Positions 58,704-64,000 of a DNA stretch of 64,000 nt are shown here, piece by piece; the stretch's first letter is position 1; each line of letters starts with the position of its first letter. Source of the stretch: Balamuthia mandrillaris (lineage: Eukaryota > Discosea > Longamoebia > Balamuthiidae); assembly GCA_031835245.1 (NCBI GenBank), contig JAVKOQ010000290.1, positions 1 to 64,000 of the forward strand, read 5' to 3'. Position numbers and translations under genes: made by a program. The notes below the pieces were generated by a model, which saw only the letters and a list, made by a program, of their open reading frames with translations, ran no database searches and had not been told where the DNA came from.

Positions 58704-59944
58704 ATGCTGCAGCGAACAACGAAGGACTTGCGATTGTTGGAGGAGGACCCGCCCTTTGGCATCTCTGCTTGGCCCAAGGATGCTTCGTCCCTCTCCGAAA
58801 TTGAAGCTGGTCCGCAGAGAGTTATTCCTTTCTTTCTTTGCAGTTGTGCTTGCTGCTCACAGTAACACCCACAACCACCACCACCACCACCACCACAACA
58901 ACAAAAAAAACCAAAAAGCTATCCAAGGCGCTGAAGGCACGCCCTACGAAGGAGGTACCTTCAAACTGTTAATAACCATGCCTGAAAGGTCTGTGGTTCT
59001 CTCTCTCTTCTCTCTTCTCTCTTCTCTCGTTCAAACGCTGAAGCTCTCTCTCTCGCTTTTTGTTGTCTGTCTGAGCTCAGGTATCCTTTCGAGCCGCCCA
59101 AAGTGAACTTCCTGACGCCCATTTACCACCCGAACATCGATGAGGCGGGCCGCATATGCTTAGACACCCTTGTCATGCCGCCAAAGGGAGTTTGGACGCC
59201 CTCCCTCAACCTTTCCACCGTCCTTACCTCCATACAGTCTCTGATGTCCAGCCCCAATCCACAAGACCCTCTCATGGCTGACATTGTACCTCTTCCTCTC
59301 CTTGTTCTTCTTATTCCTTTTTTTTCTGTTGTGGTTGTGATGCTGTTCTTGTTGTAGTTCTTTTTGTTTATTCCTTCTCCTGTGTTGTTCGTCTTGTTCT
59401 TCTTGTTCTTCTCCTTCTTGTTCTTGTTCTTTCTTCTTCTTCTTCTTCATGTTCTTCTTCTTCTTCTTCTTCTTCTTCTTCTTCTTCTTCATGTTCTTCT
59501 TCGTCTCTTTGCCAGGTCCGTTCAGCACCAAACTCATGCTAACATTTTCTTTTGCAGAACCAAATATTCATGAGCAATCCACAACAGTTTCAAGAGACAG
59601 CTCGTGCATGGACTGCCAAGTATGCCATCGACGCTACCAACACAACGCTCCTTCACAAGAAACGGCCCAGAGACCAACTTTCAGCTTCAAACGACACCAA
59701 GACACACCCTAATTCCTCTTCACCTTCATCTTCTTCCTCCTCCTCTGTTGAAGGGCGGCCCCCACCTGATAAGCGAGCTAAACCCTCAGCCGCATCTACT
59801 TCTGTCTCCACAAACAACGAGATGGAAGAGAAGAAGCGGAAAGAGGAGGAAGAAGAAAGTGAGGAGAGTGAGGAAGAAAGCGAGGAAGAAAGCGAGGAAG
59901 AAAGCGAAGAGGAAGAGGATGAAGAGGAAGATGCCAGTGACTAA
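58704..59944 (+). CDS. UBE2T: UBE2T-like ubiquitin-conjugating enzyme E2 with acidic tail
   Basis: Exons 58704-58809, 58919-58988, 59081-59285 and 59558-59944 join in phase (255 residues). The UBC fold reads [74 protein letters not shown] with the active-site Cys, and [31 protein letters not shown]. The ICLD-x(3)-PPKGxWxPSLN pattern is that of UBE2T, which monoubiquitinates FANCD2 in the Fanconi pathway with the E3 FANCL. After the fold (AKYAIDATN) comes a Ser-rich linker and a Glu/Ser/Asp tail not seen in the animal protein. Intron 3 (272 bases) holds CTT repeats. It shares a 128-base upstream region with TERT and converges with USP14. UBE2T identity is likely, and other class III E2s are the alternative. 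Confidence 0.85.
59385..59500 (+). repeat. (CTT)n repeat in the UBE2T-like intron 3
   Basis: Pyrimidine-rich CTT/GTTCTT units within intron 59286-59557; the coding strand is again the pyrimidine strand. Confidence 0.75.
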
Positions 59945-60151
59945 GTTGGTCAGCCTAATCATCCTTTAACCTGACTTTGTACATCACACTTCTCGTTGCA
60001 TTCACACAAAAGACAAACGCAAACTACAAAGAAACGCGTTCTCTTGTAACTCCTATTTACTGCAGCAAAGAAAAGCAATAAACGAAACGAAAAGCCAAAA
60101 TACTGCAGTTGAGCGTTGTTGCTGTGCTGCCTTTTGTAGTTGGTTGTGATT

Positions 60152-60247
60152 TTACTGAACAGGCTTCGTGCGGTAGAAACAGATGTAGGCCATGTGCCAA
60201 TCCGCTGTTCGTCATGCCCACACAACAATTGTTGTCAATAGGCGTTG

Positions 60248-60291
<44 letters not shown>

Positions 60292-60433
60292 GGAAGAGAG
60301 GGAATACAAACCTCCGCCTTTGCCTACCAACTTGGTAATGTCGTCGTTCCTACAGTCAGTCACCTTTTCGTCATCATAGCACAGCCAGTGGTCTTTGTTG
60401 CAATATTAGAAAAGGAGCAAGAGGAGGAATAGA

Positions 60434-60467
<34 letters not shown>

Positions 60468-62015
60468 ACCTTCGCCCTGCTTTACCCAGCCGACGTAATG
60501 GCCAGAGTCAGCGGAACGTCCTTTGTGTGTCAACACAGCAAACAGTTCGTAGAAGCCGGTCTCGTTTTTCATTGGTTCTATTTGTGAAGAAATGTAAATA
60601 GATTAAAAAGAAAGTGAAGGTAGGGGGAGAAAAGCATACGTTGGTCCCACAAAGGAGGAAGAGATGCCTCTTCCTCTTTCTTCTTGTCTTCATCAATGTC
60701 CATGCCATCTTTTTCTTTGTCTTTCCTGGCCAACTGAAGGTTGGTTCGGGCCTCGTCACGAGCCACCAGGATTTTACGGTTCACTTCCAGTTTCTTCTTC
60801 AACTCCTCGCTGCACAAATCAAAGACGTCCAACACGAATGGAAACTCTACTGGCTGTATGAACAAAAGAAGGTTAGTTTCTGCGCTTCAACAAAACAAAA
60901 ACTAAAATAACGGGGAAAAAGGTTGTTTGGTACCAACCCTTAATACTTTGGCTTTCACATCCTTGCCTTTCTTCCAGTGGAAGCGAACAAACTGAACAGT
61001 GAGATAGTAGGGAAGGCTGCTAATTTCTTGCTGCTTTTCGTAGAGGGCATCGCGTCCTAAGATAGGAGAATTCTTGTGCAAAGGCTCTTTCATGCTCTGC
61101 AAAGAGAAAGAATTGGTGAGGGCAAGAAAAATCCCAGTTTCTTTAGAGTCAAGATAATGAACATAAAAAGAGAAAGCAAAGTTACCTCTTTAAGGCCTGT
61201 CAACATAAAGTTGGTCTGGCTACCAATATAGCAAGAGAGCTTCAAGAAGGGAACGTATTGCTCAGTCGGCTCTTCCGCCTCACCGCCTTCCTCGATGCAC
61301 TTCATTCTCACTTTCATCTCTCCAGAAAACAGTTGGTTGACAAGGCTGTTTCCTGAGGATGGAGAAGAACTTGTGGAAGAGGAAGCGGAAGAGAGCAAAG
61401 AGAGAGGAGGAAGCTTCTGGGAGAGAGATCGCAAAACTTGGCCGCAGCACTCGTCTGCGTCTTGCTGAGCCCAACCATATTCGGTCCGCTCTGCAAACTG
61501 AGGAAAGTCCTGACGGAAGCGCTCCACAAAGGCCATAGGAAGCACCGTGTCATGGTGAGTATTGAGCATCTTGAACAAATCTCTGAGGCCAGCTGTCAGG
61601 TTTGTGTCTCTGTCCTGATACTCTGTGACTGCTCCTGAAAAACTAAACAAATGTCAACACACATGAATGCCTAACAGGAAGAGATAGGAGCATAACAACG
61701 AGAGAAGAGAGTTTCGAGAGTTGAGAGATGGAGAACCTTGTGAGGGAGGTATTGAGCTCAGGAATGGATCTGAGGCATTGCAGGGTGGCGTTGAGGTAGC
61801 AGGTGTTGCCAAGGTTATGGAGGCCTGGTGGGTGGGTCGGCTCGACAAGCTTGCTCATGTCAACAGCGCTGAGATCCTCCACAAACACTGTTTTGACAGG
61901 TTCTTTGGGTAGCTCGCCAGCAGTGCCCATCAACATCACTCGTTGTCCTTGCTTGAAGCCAAGCGTACCAAGCTCCACGTCATCCTATGGGAAAAACCAA
62001 CATCTCAGTGTCAGT

Positions 62016-62048
<33 letters not shown>

Positions 62049-62323
62049 CTGACTCCCAAAACGCCGGTCTTGATGGCCTTGACGCCCATCCCTATTGAAA
62101 CCCACCAACCGCGTTGTTAGTTTTGTTGTGCAGTGTGGAGGGGAAAAGTGAGGGGGGAAAAAGCAAAGCCGCTCTCTCTCCTACATTTTTGTCTGTCAGG
62201 AGGGACGCCGGTCAAAGCGTAGAGCTGGGACTTTAGGGTGAGGCCCGTTTCAGAGGGGTCTATCTCCACTTGATGCTGTTCTTTGCTCCATTTGACCTGG
62301 ATGGTGATCTTTCCGTCCGCCAT
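60152..62323 (-). CDS. USP14: Ubiquitin-specific protease USP14/Ubp6
   Basis: A proteasome-bound deubiquitinase that trims chains on substrates. ATG 62323 opens an N-terminal ubiquitin-like domain (KITIQVKWSKEQHQVEID, then TLKSQLYALTGVPPDRQK) that docks on the 19S particle. The protease follows: Cys box GLHNLGNTCYLNATLQCL (61830), YGWAQQDADECCGQVLRSL, QTNFMLTGLKE, SSLPYYLTVQFVRFHWKKG, and the His box GRSADSGHYVGWVKQ (60520). Across two more introns the end reads DHWLCYDDEKVTDC, then ADWHMAYICFYRTKP, TAA at 60152, the normal end of the catalytic domain. All catalytic residues are visible. A charged helix (EELKKKLEVNRKILVARDEA) and an acidic loop lie before the His box, as in the family. CT tracts are found in at least three introns. 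Confidence 0.96.
60249..60290 (-). repeat. (CT)n on the coding strand, last USP14 intron
   Basis: About 20 GA units on the plus strand; the preceding intron has another at 60435-60464, and the first introns one at 62019-62046. Confidence 0.85.
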
Positions 62324-62983
62324 GGCTTTTTTTTGTTTGTTTGTTTGTTTGGCAGTTGTTGCCTCCTCCTCCCTCTTGGTCTTCGCTGCGTGTGTGTGTG
62401 AAGTGAACCCTGTTCTGACCACCATTCCTGCACATTTTCTGCACCGTATTACAGCAAATCGATCAGTGGATTCGATCAAGTTGTTGTCGAAATTTGAATT
62501 GTTGTCGACACCTAAACCACACTGCATTCACGTTCTCATTTTTTTCTTGTGGAAACCCAACACCAAATCGTCCTTGCCCCTTGTGGGTGTTGAAAGAGGG
62601 GTTGGCGAGCCTTGGTATCGTTTGGAGGTGTTGGTAGTATGGTGCGAATGTTGTCGGGTTACTTCGACTCTCAAGACATTTATGATAAATACAGCGACGG
62701 TTAGCATAAGATAATACTTCGACTCCTCCCTGAAATATTGGGAGGAGACCCCAGGGCGTCCTGGCCAGGGCTGGTATAAGCTCTTGGCTGGGATACCCAC
62801 CCCCCTCACACTGCTAACCTGAGACGCTGTCACCAAACCCACCTCTTTTTTTATTTATTTTCTTCTTTGGTTTTTTTGTTGGCCTTCGTTTTATTTGCAA
62901 GAAGAAAAAGACAAGAACGGCTCTTCTCGCTTGTGTATCTTTTATACAAGGTAATATATTTTGAACAAAATAATAAGCTGCTA
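62324..62983. other. Intergenic region between USP14 start and ATG9 stop
   Basis: TTTG repeats next to the USP14 ATG (62331-62351) and a GC-rich block at about 62730-62825 (GGAGGAGACCCC ... CCTGGCCAGG) that can fold locally. No gene recognised. Confidence 0.5.
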
Positions 62984-64000
62984 CTATAGTCCTGTTGGAG
63001 AGGATGAAGGGCCTGCGGATAGTTCATCGTCACTTTTGTCGCTTCCCTCTCTATTGCCCAGACCATCAAATATATTTGCCCCGCTCGTCATAAGAGCTTC
63101 ATGGAAGGATTGCTGTAACAAAATGTTAGCATCAATGTGGTGAGGGTGGGAGGGAGAGGAAGAGAACCATTAATAGCGATGGCGGTTCACTAAAACGCAA
63201 AGATGAACTAACAGCAGCTGTGCCACGCCATGGCGCAGATGAAGGTCCGGCGCTGTTGGACGTGCCTGGTTTGCTGGCAAACATCTGTAGTATTACAAAT
63301 TGTATGACACATTAAATTAGCACAAGTTCAGGAGAGAGAGAGAAGAGAGAGAAGAGAGAGAAGAGAGAGAGAGAGAGAGAGAAGCGGTACATTAGTGTCA
63401 ATAAAGCCGCTACTTTCCAGATGAGCTTCTGCTTTAGAGCGTAGAACAGCTTCTCTGTGCTTAGAAAGCTTGACTAGAATATCAGCGCCTTGCTCAGATG
63501 GGCGGTACGACGGATAAGTGGTCTACAGTGGAATATGGTATGAGAAAAAACGACTCCTTTGACTAGAGAGAAAGTGAGACAAGGGAACATACCACAAAGT
63601 CCATAAAGGATTTTTCCATCTTGCCTTGTGATGTCTTCACAAACTTGTTCAAAGTAAGAGCTGCCGGCGAACCCCACTGTGAGAGAGAGAGAGAGAGAAG
63701 ATTTAGTATCACAGCAACAACGTTTGCGGCAAAAGTGCGCACATTGTGGTCGCCATGCTTGGCAAAACCTGTTTCAAAGTTGGCACAAGAGCACATGTTT
63801 CCCACCCCTTCTACATACTCAGTAAAGTGTTGGAAAAAGTTGACGATATCCTCTGTACCATTGTAAAAATACTATATGTGTTAGAAAAACATCGATAACG
63901 GAATGCAGAAAAAGGGTAAACGTACGTGAAACAGCACTGCTTCCGAGTGTAAAAAAGAGAATAAACGGCGCAACCAGAATGCTCACTAACTCGCGCAAAA
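62984..64000 (-). CDS. ATG9: ATG9, C-terminal part; 5' end beyond the window
   Basis: ATG9 is the membrane protein and lipid scramblase of early autophagosomes. Minus-strand exons from the right edge read LVSILVAPFILFFTLGSSAV (last hydrophobic segment of the core), then EDIVNFFQHFTEYVEGVGNM, CSCANFETGFAKHGD and NVWGSPA, matching the conserved ATG9 block that in animals reads as a His-Phe-Thr helix, a DVCSFAQ-like turn and KHG-x-P-x-WG. Then MEKSFMDFVTTYPSYRPSEQ and a variable Ser/Gly-rich tail (DGLGNREGSDKSDDELSAG), TAG at 62984. Introns with GA runs on the plus strand at 63331-63383 and 63680-63699. The N-terminal three quarters are missing. Confidence 0.9.

Noticed and set aside
58810-58918. 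A poly-histidine coding run ([10 protein letters not shown]) in the UBE2T-like gene
   Set aside because: It lies in intron 1. Splicing 58809 to 58919 restores frame and the E2 fold, and reading through does not.

Overview
The window is nuclear DNA of an intron-rich, gene-dense unicellular eukaryote. Genes are split by short GT-AG introns, mostly about 60-120 bases, and lie 100-1000 bases apart on both strands. AATAAA-type poly(A) signals follow some stops, and a short TTAGGG-type telomere repeat lies between genes. Gene content (Frizzled/Smoothened-like receptor, BAR-RasGAP protein, spatacsin, UBE2T, TERT) suits an amoebozoan or another protist near the base of the opisthokont/amoebozoan branch. 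I cannot name the species, and the lineage is inference.

Layout. 1-9985 (+): most of a spatacsin (SPG11) gene, cut by the left edge. 10300-11311 (+): a penta-EF-hand protein. 11461-11952 (+): the catalytic part of a StrG-like Fe(II)/2-oxoglutarate oxygenase, then a CTTTT satellite. 12240-17962 (-): a protein kinase with four EF-hands in front of the kinase domain. About 18.4-28.5 kb: an AT-rich island of broken retroelements (Ty1/copia and Ty3/gypsy chromovirus fossils, LTR pieces), SINE-like repeats, and an unexplained minus-strand coding-like stretch. 29410-31304 (-): a CUE domain plus three SKICH-like domains. 31687-33073 (+): a BSDC1-type BSD-domain protein. 33202-36367 (-): a BAR-RasGAP protein. 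37501-38963 (+): S-adenosylmethionine synthetase. 39431-42747 (-): an SLC26/SulP anion transporter. 44352-46690 (-): a Frizzled/Smoothened-like receptor. 47068-48501 (-): deoxyhypusine hydroxylase. 48836-51259 (-): one reading frame joining sepiapterin reductase to adenosine kinase. 51618-53064 (-): a VTT/TVP38-type membrane protein. 53516-58575 (-): telomerase reverse transcriptase. 58704-59944 (+): a UBE2T-like E2. 60152-62323 (-): USP14/Ubp6. 62984 to the right edge (-): the C-terminal part of ATG9.

The most striking observation is the sepiapterin reductase-adenosine kinase fusion: once a phase-0 intron is removed there is no stop between two complete enzymes. Other unusual architectures are CUE-3xSKICH, EF-hand-first kinase and BAR-RasGAP. 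A genome-scale oddity is that nearly every CT/GA microsatellite inside a gene lies in an intron with its pyrimidine strand on the coding strand. Several genes serve endolysosome and autophagy biology (spatacsin, ATG9, perhaps CUE-SKICH and VTT), and TERT, UBE2T and USP14 are direct neighbours, but gene order in such genomes need not mean shared function.

Exon joins stated exactly (PEF, BSDC1, SAM synthetase, UBE2T, parts of TERT, kinase and the fusion) were checked by hand for GT-AG ends and phase. Other gene spans are start-to-stop of the coding region with introns included.
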